From: Mercurialis annua
Taxonomy: Eukaryota > Streptophyta > Magnoliopsida > Malpighiales > Euphorbiaceae
NCBI RefSeq assembly: GCF_937616625.2
Contig: NC_065571.1
Location: 3,350,501 to 3,414,500 of the forward strand
Direction of reading: 5' to 3'
Length of the DNA stretch: 64,000 nucleotides
How positions within the stretch are numbered: position 1 is the first letter of the stretch; every line of letters begins with the position of its first letter. Made by a program: the position numbers and the translations under genes. The notes under the pieces were generated by a model. That model had not been told where the DNA came from and did no database searches. It saw only the letters and a list, made by a program, of their open reading frames with translations. Shown piece by piece: positions 50,467 through 61,204 of the stretch.

Positions 50467-52871
50467 TTACACTAAACTCAAGTACTTTCTAAATTCTACA
50501 GAGTCTAATATTGAAGGCTGCACAATTTGATTTTCAATGGAAACAGGATTTTCTCTTGCAGCAGCGTTGAGTTGGTGCGGCGGAGACCGCGGCGGCGACG
50601 CGTAGAGGGCGGAGACTTCAAGAATCTGTCGCCGGATATTTTCGTGTTGTTGAGAAAGTTTTTGTGCACGCAATGCAGTTAAGTATAAGCCAGCTGCAAG
50701 AAACACCGTGACTAATGATAAAACTCCGGCAGCACAAAATACACCTTGTTTGATTATGAGGCAGCTTGGTTTTGGTTTAAACCAATTTTTTAAATGCCCT
50801 GATTCTACACTTACTCCGATCAACAGCAAGATTTCACTCACTGCAAAACATACCCTGCAACAAATTGTCTGAATTAATGTTTTCTTTTGGACTAAGGCAC
50901 CGTTTGTATTGATAGATTTTAAACGATGGATTCTAAACAATCCATGGATTTGAACAAAATTTATCGTTTGCTTAGAAAAAAAAATTAATAGAATCCATGC
51001 ATTTATAAATTCTCTCATTTTCTACAATCCATCATTTATGAGGGTTTTGATTTCCCACCTACTAAGTGGGAAAGTCCAAATCCACCATTTTTTATAGATG
51101 ATGGATTGTTATACTATTTATTATTTTCCATAAATAATATTTAAAATCCATTGATTTTATATTCAATCCAAACGATGGAATTTTAAAATCTATGGATTTA
51201 AATTCTATTGATTTAAAATCCATCGATTTTAAAAACCATCAATCCAAACGGTGCCTAAAAGTTTACTGTCTTTATCAATGCTATATAATCTTTTAACTAT
51301 ATTCTAGTATGATTTGCAAAAAATTATTTCAATTATAGCAAAATTTGTCAAATTTAATCAATTGATGAGACTCGCTGAATAATTATCTATTTTTATTAAA
51401 TCCACTCAAATGATTTTTTTAAAAAAAATCAGTCATCCAATGAATGACTTCTATGTATGCAAGATTAAAGTTAAATTGATTCATGGTTTGACAATAACTT
51501 AGAATATTTCAAATTCCACTATAATTTATACAATTAATTTTTTTTGGTTAGAATTGATAAAAAAAAACATCAAAGGTTTTGATATTATGAATTACTAAAC
51601 CTTTTCTTTTAAATTAGAGATAATTATTATAATTTCTTAAATTAGATCAAATTTATTATTTTTCCTAATATTTAAAAAACTAGTGTTTCCTCTTTTTTTT
51701 TTTAAATCTCCTCTTAAAGTTTTAATTGAGGTAATTGCAAAAAAAATCATAAACTTTGATATATTTTATAATTTTAACATAAACTTTTAATTTTAGCAAT
51801 TTAAAATATGAATTTCAGTTTTTTACCATTTGAAACACTGAATAATTTTCAAAAAATTGATGATGTGGACGCAACAACGATTAATATCTTGATGTCCGTA
51901 TTTGAATTACAAAATAATAACAGTTCGTATTAAAATTGCAAAACACGTTAAAATTTAAAATTATTTTGCAATTAATCCATTTTAGTTTTATATAAGTAAA
52001 ACCCCATATTAGAGGAAAAAACTTACTATAAAATATCAAAATAAAAAAATAAAAATCTTTTAAAATATATGGAGAAAACATGGTGTTAAAATTGAATTAA
52101 TGTAAAGTCATGAAGAAGAAATGAAGAGTGTAATACCAAGTTGCAACAAAGAAAAATCCAGATTGCCAAGTTATAGTCCTGGCGAGAGGAGAATTGGGAT
52201 CCCAAGAAAGTAAAGCCGGAGGAGGTGATTTACTGATTGCAATCAACAGAAACAAATGTTCAACCACCATCGCCGCCGCCAGTCCGACGAACGCTATGGC
52301 GGCACATAACAATGGTGTTTTGCCACTTCCACTGTATACACATTCATAATTCTCACCATTTCTTTTACCATTCGTGGCCACCACCTGCAACAAAATAAAA
52401 TAACTTATTTTATTTTGCAAACTTAACGAACTTAATTTTTTTTTAATGATATATATGTGAAAACAGTAAAAATTATTAATGTATAAAATCATTTTACCTC
52501 CGTATAATATGGGAAGACGAGGTTGTTTTACTGGTGGTCGTGTGAATATATAAATTTTGAAATGAAAAATGCATAAACGAAAAACAGGAAAATATATTCT
52601 TACAAGAAAATATTATAAATATAAACTCTCCAAGTTTTAGAAAATGGGAATGAAAACGAAATACCGAAAAGTAATACTCGACAAATTTCCGTTCAACATT
52701 GTACGTAACAAGGGTTACCTGAGAACGGGTGGCTTCGGCAATGAGACAAAGAACGCAGCAGAAAAGGCCGGAGAGAATGGTGAGGACTATTAAGAAGGCA
52801 GCCGTTTTGCTGCCCAAATCAGTGGCTCGCGGAGCTGGTGCAAGATCAGCATGTGTGATTGCCTTAGCCAT
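50467..52871 (-). CDS. DUF1218 four-helix membrane protein, MWL/VCC-like family (complete, 262 aa)
   Basis: DUF1218 proteins are plant-specific small membrane proteins; members have been tied to lignin content (MWL1/2) and vein patterning (VCC). Three exons in frame: 52871-52719, 52384-52137, 50854-50467, all GT-AG. Four hydrophobic segments are visible: FLIVLTILSGLFCCVLCLIA (about 26-45), LLCAAIAFVGLAAAMVVEHL (about 77-96), FAVSEILLLIGVSV after the second junction, and CAAGVLSLVTVFLAAGLYLT. The family-typical Cys pattern (YECVYSGSGKTPLLCA) lies after helix 1. The C-terminal tail is cytoplasmic-like and Ser/Pro-rich (YASPPRSPPH). Intron 2 is 1.3 kb and holds a Tourist MITE and a second inverted repeat. 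Which family member it is, and its function here, are unknown. Confidence 0.9.
50896..51255. mobile_element. Tourist-like (PIF/Harbinger) MITE in intron 2 of the DUF1218 gene
   Basis: The left end GGCACCGTTTGTATTGATAG and the right end reversed, GGCACCGTTTGGATTGATGG, are near-perfect inverted repeats, flanked by TAA on both sides (50893-50895, 51256-51258). GGCACCGTTTG ends and a 3-bp TAA/TTA target duplication are characteristic of PIF/Harbinger elements. The interior is rich in AATCCATNGATTT palindromes. 360 bp. Confidence 0.9.
51727..51980. mobile_element. Decayed inverted-repeat element in the same intron
   Basis: The left arm GTAATTGCAAAAAAAATCAT and the right arm reversed, TTAATTGCAAAATAATTTTA, mirror each other, and AATTTTAACATAAACTTTTA pairs with the right side. 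The ends resemble the GGCTTAAT family. No clear target duplication. Confidence 0.5.
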
Positions 52872-52989
52872 GGTTAACCCCTAATAATTTCAACCACAAC
52901 ATGAGCAAAATAATATAGCCTATAAGCTTGAAATCCATTCATAAAATAAGAGAATTGCTTGGAACAAAGGTTGCTTAAAGGCCAAAGAT
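52872..52989 (-). promoter_or_regulatory. Remaining proximal promoter/leader of the DUF1218 gene
   Basis: Only about 120 bp separate the start codon from the inserted retroposon. A TATA-like GGCTATATTATT reads on the minus strand near 52,915. Original promoter sequence may continue beyond 53,822. Confidence 0.35.
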
Positions 52990-53004
52990 TCTCAGATTCT
53001 GGTC

Positions 53005-53805
53005 TTTTTTTTTTTTTTTTTGAGATAAAAAGTTCTATTAATCAAAAGCTGATTGATCAGCCAATACATAGAATTTGATAATCGGAGGGACATGCCCCAA
53101 CCAATTAGATAAACTAAAATAGTCATATGCTACCACATGAGATTTTCTATTAAAACAACATTTATGCATCTCAATTAAGCTAAAGTAGTCATTTGCTATC
53201 AAACTGATAATATTACAAAGCAAAGAGTTGTTGTTGAAGGCATCCATTACAACCTTTAAAATAAAGGGAATTAGATTAGCTTCGCTTGCCATGATAATAT
53301 TAACTTTAATCGCACGACTGCTACAGCTAGCAGCTATAACTTCATCGTTAAAGTACCTAATCACATCTTCTGTGACATATCTCTTCTCTTGAACATTAAA
53401 GACATCATCGATATTGACGCAAAATATACCGATATTTGGTGAAATCCGTCGTAAGATGGTGGCTCTAACTGTTTTAGAGATCCAAGTCGCTTGCATCGCA
53501 AAAAACAATTTCATCTCTAACGATGAAAAAAAACTACTCTTAATTTCGATTAGATCAGATCTAATGAAATTAAGATACTAGAATAGAAAATAATTTCTAG
53601 ATTTAGACCATAAATGGCCAAGAAAGAAATTTTATTCAAAATTAAAGACAATAACTATGGAAAAAAGCTAAAAAGACTGAATATGAGAGATTAGGGAGGT
53701 GATTTTAGGCCAAGAATGGCCAAAAACCACCTCCCAAATGACAAAAAGAAGAAAACTTACTAGGGTTTGAGAGGTTTCTCAAAGAGAGAGACGGCTAGGG
53801 ATTCA
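53005..53805 (-). mobile_element. Short LINE-derived retroposon with 17-bp target duplication
   Basis: The 17-bp repeat TCTCAGATTCTGGTCTT flanks both sides (52990-53006 and 53806-53822). On the minus strand the element ends in a poly(A) of about 18 nt (the T run at 53,005-53,022), so it is a retroposon read right to left. Its head (53,805 down to about 53,520) looks like a leader with AATCCCTAGCCGTCTCTC. It is joined to a frame (53514-53038) whose second half resembles the RNase H-like end of LINE ORF2 (VVMDAFNNNSLLCN...HVVAYDYFSLSNWLG), with changed key residues. It is about 0.8 kb against several kb for a full LINE, so it is internally deleted or a non-autonomous derivative. Confidence 0.78.
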
Positions 53806-53822
53806 TCTCAGATTCTGGTCTT

Positions 53823-55094
53823 AAATGTCAAGCATTCACTATTCTTGCTTCCCATTTTACCATAAAGCACATTTTTTCTTCATCTTTGGCTCAAAGGGCA
53901 TTTTGATTAATGTTAAATACAAATAAATTAAAGTTTTAAAAGTAAGTGCATGATTAATTTTTAATTTAATCTAGTGACTTCAAAATTTATCACATGGTCC
54001 ATCATTTAAGAGTAAATTAATGGAATAAATTAGGGTAGAATAATTCCACAGCAAAATCAGTGACCTGCTGCTTCATATAAATACAAAAAAGGCAAAGTGT
54101 GATTCCAGGTGGAGACACGCAATTGGAAAGCGATAAAATGGCATCTAGATCGAATAAACCAAATTAATTAGGAGATTGATCAAATATTTGTTGGGTATGG
54201 TTGGAAATTTTAATATAAGAATGGACGGTCAAGCATTTGCATTTAACAATATAAATGAAAAGGAAAACAATGGACGGTTGTTATTTATTTTATTTTAATA
54301 GTCATTTAGGGGAGGATTGTATATCGAGTTGAACTCACAACCTTAATAGAATGCTGCTCTATGTTAATATTATTTGAATTATAATTTATTGTTGGACAGT
54401 TATAATTGGCGACACTATGGAGCTTTCGGTGTAACTAGTCAACTCAACGAGACTACGAGCTATTCAGCGTTAAAGTATGATATTTTTGTCATTTATAATC
54501 ATAAATTTTCATTTATTTAATTGTTTTCCGAAGTCGAGCTCGACCTCTTAACATAAAACTCGACCGAGTTTGAGTCGAGTTGAAATCAAATTTGACGTTA
54601 TTTCGTCTCGACTCGATTACATCATTCCGCAGTTGACTTTGTGAAATGCATTATGGTTGTTGGATTATAGCATCAAAGCTCAAATTCTTTTTCTGGGAAT
54701 GTCAAATCCACAGGTAGAAAAAGATCAGACGACAGAAACATAACCCATTATTCGGTTTCTTTCAGACAACATTCTTTTTACTAACACACAGGACAAGAAC
54801 TTGTATAGTTATTCTCATAAGAATGTTTCATACTAAAAATGAGGCATCTCATGCATGATTAGTGCAATATTCTTTGAGATTTCTTAGAACCAACAAACAA
54901 CGGTTAGATTTGTTGCTTAACTAAGAAGATTAACAAGTTTATTCCATGAGTAAGAATTTTACCACTCAGATTCTTTCTGCACCCCCACAATTATGGCTTC
55001 CCACTTGTTTCCAACATATTCCTTAATCAGTAATTTATCTCTATAAATCTAGAATACTCACCGATCTCGATCTTCGTTCTGTATTCCGGTAGAA
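53823..55094. other. Intergenic DNA with a SINE-like head
   Basis: On the minus strand, 54,400-54,300 contains TAATTCAAATAATATTAAC and GTTGTGAGTTCAACTC ahead of ATCCTCCCC, an A-box/B-box arrangement of a tRNA-derived SINE. CGAGCTCGAC motifs lie at 54,525-54,630. The last 60 bp holds a TATA-like box. No coding exon is seen. Confidence 0.4.
55038..55048 (+). promoter_or_regulatory. TATA-like box before the 83-aa ORF
   Basis: TCTCTATAAATCT lies 50 bp upstream of the start codon at 55,095, a spacing that would give a short leader. Confidence 0.4.
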
Positions 55095-55346
55095 ATGGCT
55101 GCTGAAAACCTCATAGTGATCGACCTTGATGCTTGCACCACAAGCAACAAGCACGTTACTATGGCCGATAAAACGGCCAGCATGAAATCTTCTGGACACC
55201 CCAATTTTGAGAAAGCACTGGCACAGAGAGCACTTTTCGGATCACAAACTCGCCGGAATAAGGGACGGAAAGTTAGCAACAATAGTTCCCGAATGTCTCC
55301 GAGCAGACTAAGCAAGGTTTCGCTGGCAGAAGAGAAGACCCAGTAG
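55095..55346 (+). CDS. Small basic protein of unknown function (83 aa)
   Basis: Not recognised. The frame starts MAAENLIVIDLDACTTS and continues into a Ser/Lys/Arg-rich C-terminal half (FGSQTRRNKGRKVSNNSSRM, SPSRLSKVSLAEEKT). There is no signal peptide or membrane helix; the basic stretch could serve as a nuclear signal. Support for a gene: a TATA-like box 50 bp upstream, balanced amino-acid composition, base composition less AT-rich than the flanks, and a following stretch with polyadenylation-like AATAAGA signals. It ends 335 bp from the stop codon of the FRS gene, tail to tail. The reverse strand is also open over most of the region, which weakens the case. Confidence 0.5.
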   Translation: MAAENLIVIDLDACTTSNKHVTMADKTASMKSSGHPNFEKALAQRALFGSQTRRNKGRKVSNNSSRMSPSRLSKVSLAEEKTQ

Positions 55347-55680
55347 GCTATTAGGTATAGGTATTGTACTATTTAGCCTGTAAAAATCTCTAGTGTATAA
55401 GAACTTGTATTCATAGGAAAGGAAATTGCAGAAGCTTATATAACACAATATGTTAAATGTAATAAGATCCTATATGAGTTTAAAGCAGATGTACAGTCAA
55501 ATTCAACTATGCTATATCTAAAATTTTGAGATAATATATCTATAAGCTTTTTCTTTAGTAAAGAGTTAATTAGTTATGTATGATAAAACCTGGAATGAAA
55601 AAAATGCATCATTTGAATGAAGAACCACCGCCAAATGTATCGTGCAAGCTTTCGAACCACCATACGCGTTATCGAAAACC

Positions 55681-58587
55681 CTATATGTATCCAAGTGCAG
55701 AACCATTCAAGTGATCACTTCCTATAATTGGACACTCAGATGCATCGTGTCCAAATTGACCACAGCAAGAAGCAGAACAATGTCTTCGCTTTCTGGATAT
55801 ATCAGTCACGTCCCTAGGCCGCCTCTCTTTTAGCTTTCCCAAACCAATAGAATCATGAGGATTTCCAATTGCAAGAGACTGAACTATCCCATCGGGATCT
55901 TCCACGTCTGTTAAAATCAACGAGTCGGATGGACAATTGTAGGCATTCTCATCGTGCATCTGCCTAGGAAGGCTTTTAATATTCGACAATACCATTGTGA
56001 TTTTGTCACATGCAGCATCAAGGCGTTCCTCTGTTTCAATAGCTTCCGCCACAAGTGTTGAAGCCATTGATTCTAGCAAATGAATCCTCTCAGATTGCGT
56101 TCTTGTAGTGGATGAAAAATTAACATCACGCCATCGAGCGGGCATATATTGATCCGGAATGTGAAAGCAATTATTAATTGACAGGACACGAAGAACATGC
56201 CTACAGAGGATGCCTAAAAACTCAAACCGACTGCAGCTGCAACTGATGTGTTCTTGACAAGGATCCCAAATGACCTTGCAACCTCCAGATATCCGAGTAT
56301 GGTGTCTCACTTGGTAGCAGTAATCATCTATCGGAAAAGATGCATACTGTGGAGCTAACACAAGCTCCTCTTGAAGTTTATTAAAAGCATATGGAGTCAG
56401 AATGGAGACCGCATGTGATTCAATCGGCGAGCCTGTTTTGAGGTAAACTTTCGGCAATTTACGTTGAGTCACTGCCTTTACTCCAGATTGATTATAAATA
56501 TCGACAATATCAGCCACCTGCAAGGAAATAGTTTAAAACATTTTAGAATCAAAAAAAACTAAGAAAAAATCAATGAGAACAGAAGAAAGGTAACGCACTC
56601 GCTCTATGAAACGTTCCAATTGTGATTGAGCACTTAATATACGTTGGATGTAAGCATTAATTGATTCAGACTGAGACATAGTCATCATTCCTGCAGAGAA
56701 GTAATTCCTCAAAAACGACAAAGCCCAAAATGTCCGCAATGCATATAAACTAGATATGTGCTTATTAGCATGGAGCCCGTATTTATCAACCATTTCTTTC
56801 CATCCCTCCTCAAAATCTTCCACAAACTCTAAATTATAGAGTCGGAGAAACTCAGCTTTCCAGTCATCGTAGCATGACCCAAGTAGTACCGAAAACCAAT
56901 CTGAGAATTTTGCTAATATGTGCCAAATGCAAAAGGCATGTTTAGTCTCTGGAATTTCAATAGCTATAGCCTCTTTCAACCACATATTTTGGTCAGTCAT
57001 AATAGTTTGTGGAGCCTTTCCATGCATGAAGTCCACAAATGCCTGCACAAATATAAACAATATTAGGAGTTGGCAAACCAGAAGATACCACAAGATGCAT
57101 ACCATAGATGACATGACACCATCACAACTCTGATAAGACACCTCACATGAGAAGTACCGACAAAGTAGAAAGTTCGACATAGAACCTTCCATGAATTCCT
57201 CCTCATCCCTGAGCACTAACTTCATACAAAATCACCGAACTGGCAGGGGAAACTCAAATAGGTTTTAAGTTGCAATGAAGGTTCGTCTCGATCCTTTCAA
57301 CTTGGGATAAAAGGTCAAAAGAGTCCAAGTTTGTGGCTTTGAAAAATAAACTCTCAGTTTATCAATTTAGGGTCAATTACCACCTTGGACCATCAAGATT
57401 GACGTCAAATGAGGGTGTAACTGACCAAAAATTGATAAGTTGAGGTGTTTTTTTTCTAAAGCCATGAATTTGGACTCGTTTGATCTATTGTCCTAAGTTA
57501 GAGGGTCGAAATGAATTTTTGTTATTTTAAGTTGATTAACATTACTAAAATACATGATAGCTATTGAACTGTTTAATCTTTTGCTACTCAGCAAGGTACA
57601 TTCTCAAAAAATTCTTACCTTCAATGCCCAGGAAAAAGACTGCACATTCTCATCACGTAGCAAAGCACAGCCAAAGACACACATAGTTCCATGATTGTCC
57701 AATCCAAGCCAGATGCCTAATATCATATCATATGCTTCGAGACGGTGTGTTGTGTCAAAAACCACTGCATCACCAAATGCCTCGTACAATTGGACAGCTG
57801 AGGAGTAAGACCATGCGATATGCTCTAACCTATTGTGGCCATCTATTTTGAAGTCATATTTGAATTTATGATCTTCATCCTTCAGTTTCTTGCACATCGC
57901 GATAAGATCAATAGCATCATTATCTCGACTCATATTTTTGAAGGACTGTAGAAGGTTTCTGACATCTATTTCCGTAAATGGTAAACAACCTAACTTCACA
58001 CCTTTCTCAAGTTCCAACAACCGTAACATTTGTCTCACTGACATTCCAGCTTTTGCAAACATGCAAATCCGAGTCTTGTCGTCTGGAGACATAGTGCAAT
58101 AGGCAGGAAGAAAACAAACTTCATTTGATTTTAACAATTCGTGGTTATGGACGTTACTAAATCCTGTAACACGCCATTCAGGAACATCAAAATCTGCCCG
58201 TTTCACAATACGCATATATGCCTGACAGCCACAACGCGATGACTTGCGATTCCTTTGCATCTTACCATCTTCATATGGTTTCATCTGTGGGAAACCACCA
58301 CGATGACAAGTGAAATCTCTTCTCGTAACCCCTCTGCCAACACCGTCCTTTCCACGAGTGCGGTGTCGTCTAATTGAAAAACCACATTGCTTTGCAAAGC
58401 TGCAATAAAATTCATAAGCAGCATCCTGAGAAACAAACCTTTGGCCAATAAATGGAACGAGATTCACAGAAGTTTGTCGCGACAAAATTGTATCTTCGGG
58501 CATTCCTTCCATGTTGCCAGTATCACCTTGAGATATTTCTGTCCCATTTTCCGATGACTCCATTACCATACTTGTTCCATCCGACAT
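55681..58587 (-). CDS. FRS11: FAR1-related sequence transcription factor, FRS11-like (complete, 749 aa)
   Basis: FHY3/FAR1 family: nuclear transcription factors domesticated from a MULE transposase. Three exons in frame: 58587-57619, 57042-56599, 56517-55681, all GT-AG. The FAR1 DNA-binding domain (about 47-152) shows GFSIRRHRTRGKDGVGRGVT, C94, C119/C121 and H147/H149 in VHNHE. The MULE transposase core (about 270-370) has D278 in AVVFDTTHR and the following GIWLGLDNHG. The SWIM zinc finger lies at about 564-578 (CSC...LCRH). A C-terminal zinc-knuckle-like stretch reads CSASCCGQFGHDASEC, with Cys spacing altered from the usual CX2CGQxGH. Wording throughout is closest to Arabidopsis FRS11, but the tail is longer. 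Intron 1 contains an inverted-repeat insertion. Confidence 0.93.
57262..57535. mobile_element. Inverted-repeat element in intron 1 of the FRS gene
   Basis: The left arm holds TCCTTTCAACTTGGGATAAA and GAGTCCAAGTTTGTGGCTTT; the right arm holds AAGCCATGAATTTGGACTC and TTGTCCTAAGTTAGAGGG, their approximate mirrors. TCAATTTAGGGTCAATTAC faces GTAACTGACCAAAAATTGA. About 270 bp. The target duplication was not resolved. Confidence 0.6.
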
Positions 58588-59060
58588 TCTTCGAACAATC
58601 TGAATGCAACAGCAAATAAATTTACTACCTCATTTCATTTCACTGCCATTAAGTAGCACTGACACTTCATTCAATTACCCTTTTACATTTTGTAAATGTA
58701 TCGGAAACTTAACATTACGCACATGAAACTACATTTTTAACACGGAAAACCTTAAAATAACACTATTTCGCCCCGTCTTCGAGCTCTCTTTTATGATTAA
58801 GAAAAATTAATATATCTTTTAAGTTAACTAACAAATCCCATTAAAATTCCCAATCCAAAACCCTCAATTTTCAATCAAAGACATCCTTAAAAATTACATA
58901 CTTTCAATTTATTTAATTTTACACAAATTAGAGTACAGTGATTAATTGGGGACCAAGAGAATAGTGTTAAAATTTTAGATAATAAACATACCTGAGCTGA
59001 AATACTAGGTTTTAACGGTCAAAAACAAATTCCAGATGGCGGGGAGGTTAAATTACAGTT
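58588..59060 (-). other. 5' UTR of the FRS gene with a leader intron
   Basis: On the minus strand AGCTCAG is followed by GTATGTTTATTA at 58,990, a good donor, and TTGCATTCAG ends at 58,600, an acceptor 13 nt before the start codon. This predicts a 390-bp intron in the 5' UTR. Many plant transcription-factor genes have such leader introns. Confidence 0.55.
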
Positions 59061-60005
59061 GCAGAGAGGAGCAAAGCGCATCCTTAAAAGAACGATAGCT
59101 GTTCAAATCGGAGAAGAACTATCATGCGCCGTATGGATACATTGTATTATTGAACGCACAAAGCTGATTTCAGCCGTTTGATTAAATGTCTATTGTAATT
59201 CCGTGGGGACGATTATTAAAGAGTGTTTTTTGAGCAAATTACTTTTTTTTTTTGAATTCATCGGATCTCATTAAATTGAATATGAAACAGTTACATTTGT
59301 AAGAAATTCGGGATAATTTGAAAATTAAACCCGATGACCTGACATGGAACAGACAACATGCTGCCTGATTCGCAGACCTTACTTACGAAAATAAAAATAA
59401 ATTACTAACTGTTTCGCGAATTAAGTGCAGTCTTCAATCACTCTTCGTTCGAACTTCTCCAAACACCCACAAACTCACAGCATCCGATTCAATTAACACT
59501 TGATATAACTCCTTCTAAAAAAGAGACAACAACTCCTTCTAAAAAAGAGACAACAAACCTTTCACATAGAAAGGACAACAGACTTTTCATAAAAAAGACA
59601 AAATAATACATTCAAAAAAAAAAGAAAAACAATAAAAAATGAATAAAACTAGTATAGCTCATAGACGAATCCATTTTGTTACTGAAAGATCTTCAATCTA
59701 TCGTCGATTCTTGATAATTGAATTGCGCTTCGTGATAAATTTTAATCCGTCAGAAAAATGAAAAAGAATTGGCTATTTATTATATTCTATGAAATTCAAA
59801 TAACATAAACAAAAGGGGTGGCTACCGTCAATAGAAAAATTAAGCCATTGACGGCTGCCGAAGAAAAAAATAAGAAAAAAACTCTAGGCGGCTAGGGTTT
59901 ATTAGAGAGAAAAGAGAAGAGAAGACGGCTAGGGTTTTTTTAGAGAGAAAAGAAAAAAATTATTTAACTTAATTTTATAATGTCAGTGAGCAAATTACTT
60001 AACAC
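59061..60005. other. Intergenic DNA upstream of the FRS gene
   Basis: The proximal part is probably the FRS promoter. At 59,510-59,560 AACTCCTTCTAAAAAAGAGACAAC repeats in tandem. At 59,890-59,945 GGCGGCTAGGGTTTATTAGAG is followed by a repeat, CGGCTAGGGTTTTTTTAGAG, reminiscent of the leader of the retroposon at 53.8 kb. No gene is seen. Confidence 0.4.
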
Positions 60006-61195
60006 CAATGTTTTTAAAACCGGACCGGAAATCAAACCGGCTTCATCGGGAGTTCACGGTTCAACCGGTTCAACCGGGTTCAACCGGATTTTTGAATTAT
60101 AATAAATATAAATTATTTAAATTGAAAATACATGTATTATAAATAAAAAAATATGATATAATATTTAAATTAAATTATCTATTAATTTTTTTACATAAAA
60201 TATAATTATAAATGATAAGTTTTTAAGATAGAATAATTTCTCTAAATAAAAAAAATAGTTTTTTATTTTAATAATAATAATTATTAAATTAAAATTATAC
60301 AATTAAAGTTTATAAATAAAAAATATGACAAAATATTTAAATAAAATTAAAGTTTATAAATAAAAATATGAGGAATATTTAAATAGAATTAATTACTAAA
60401 CGTGTGAAATGCAATTATAATTGATAAACATAGTGTATATAGAATAATCATATTTTATGAGAAAGAAAAAATACAACTTTTAATTTAACATGTCATCATA
60501 TTTTTATTTAAAATAATTTAATATAAAAAATATAATTATAATTTATAAATAATAATATTCAAGAATATATACAAGAATTATTTTATATGAAAGGGATAAA
60601 TATTTTTTTTATTTATTTAATAATTATTAACTTTTAAATATGATATAACATTTTATAAATAAAAAATATGATAATATATTTACAAAGAATTATAATTTAT
60701 TTTTTGTGAAATATAATTATCAATAATTAATATTTAAGAATATATAATAGTATTAGAAAGAGTGTAGTTATATTTTTTGAGTAAAAATATTTATTAATAA
60801 AAATTAAAATGTCATATGAGAGAGAATTAATATGTGTAAGAATAATTAATGTGTGTAAGAATTTATATGAGAGAGAATAAAAGACACATGGGAGAGAGAA
60901 AAACAAAAACACATGGGAGAGAGAAAAACAAAGACACATGGTAGGGACCACAAAATGCTTTTTCTATCAAAAAAGAGTGCTTTTTGACCAATTTTTAGAA
61001 AACCAGATTTGGCCGGTTTTTATGCTAAATCCGGTTTTTATGCTAAATCCGGTTTTTCCGGTTAAATCCGGTTTTTGACCGATTTTGACCGGTTTTTAAA
61101 CTATCTGATTTTAACAAGAAACTGGACCAGACACAGAGCCGGTTCCCGGTTAACCCGGTTCGACCGGCCGGTCCGGTCCGGTTTTCAAAACATTG
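60006..61195. mobile_element. hAT-type non-autonomous element with CCGG-rich ends
   Basis: The ends are CAATGTTTTTAAAACCGGAC and, reversed, CAATGTTTTGAAAACCGGAC (18 of the first 20 or more bases agree). Flanked by the perfect 8-bp repeat CTTAACAC (59998-60005, 61196-61203), the hAT signature. Sub-terminal zones are dense in CCGGTT/AACCGG motifs on both sides (potential transposase sites or methylation targets). The 900-bp interior is extremely A/T-rich and non-coding. 1190 bp. Confidence 0.9.
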
Positions 61196-61204
61196 CTTAA
61201 CACA

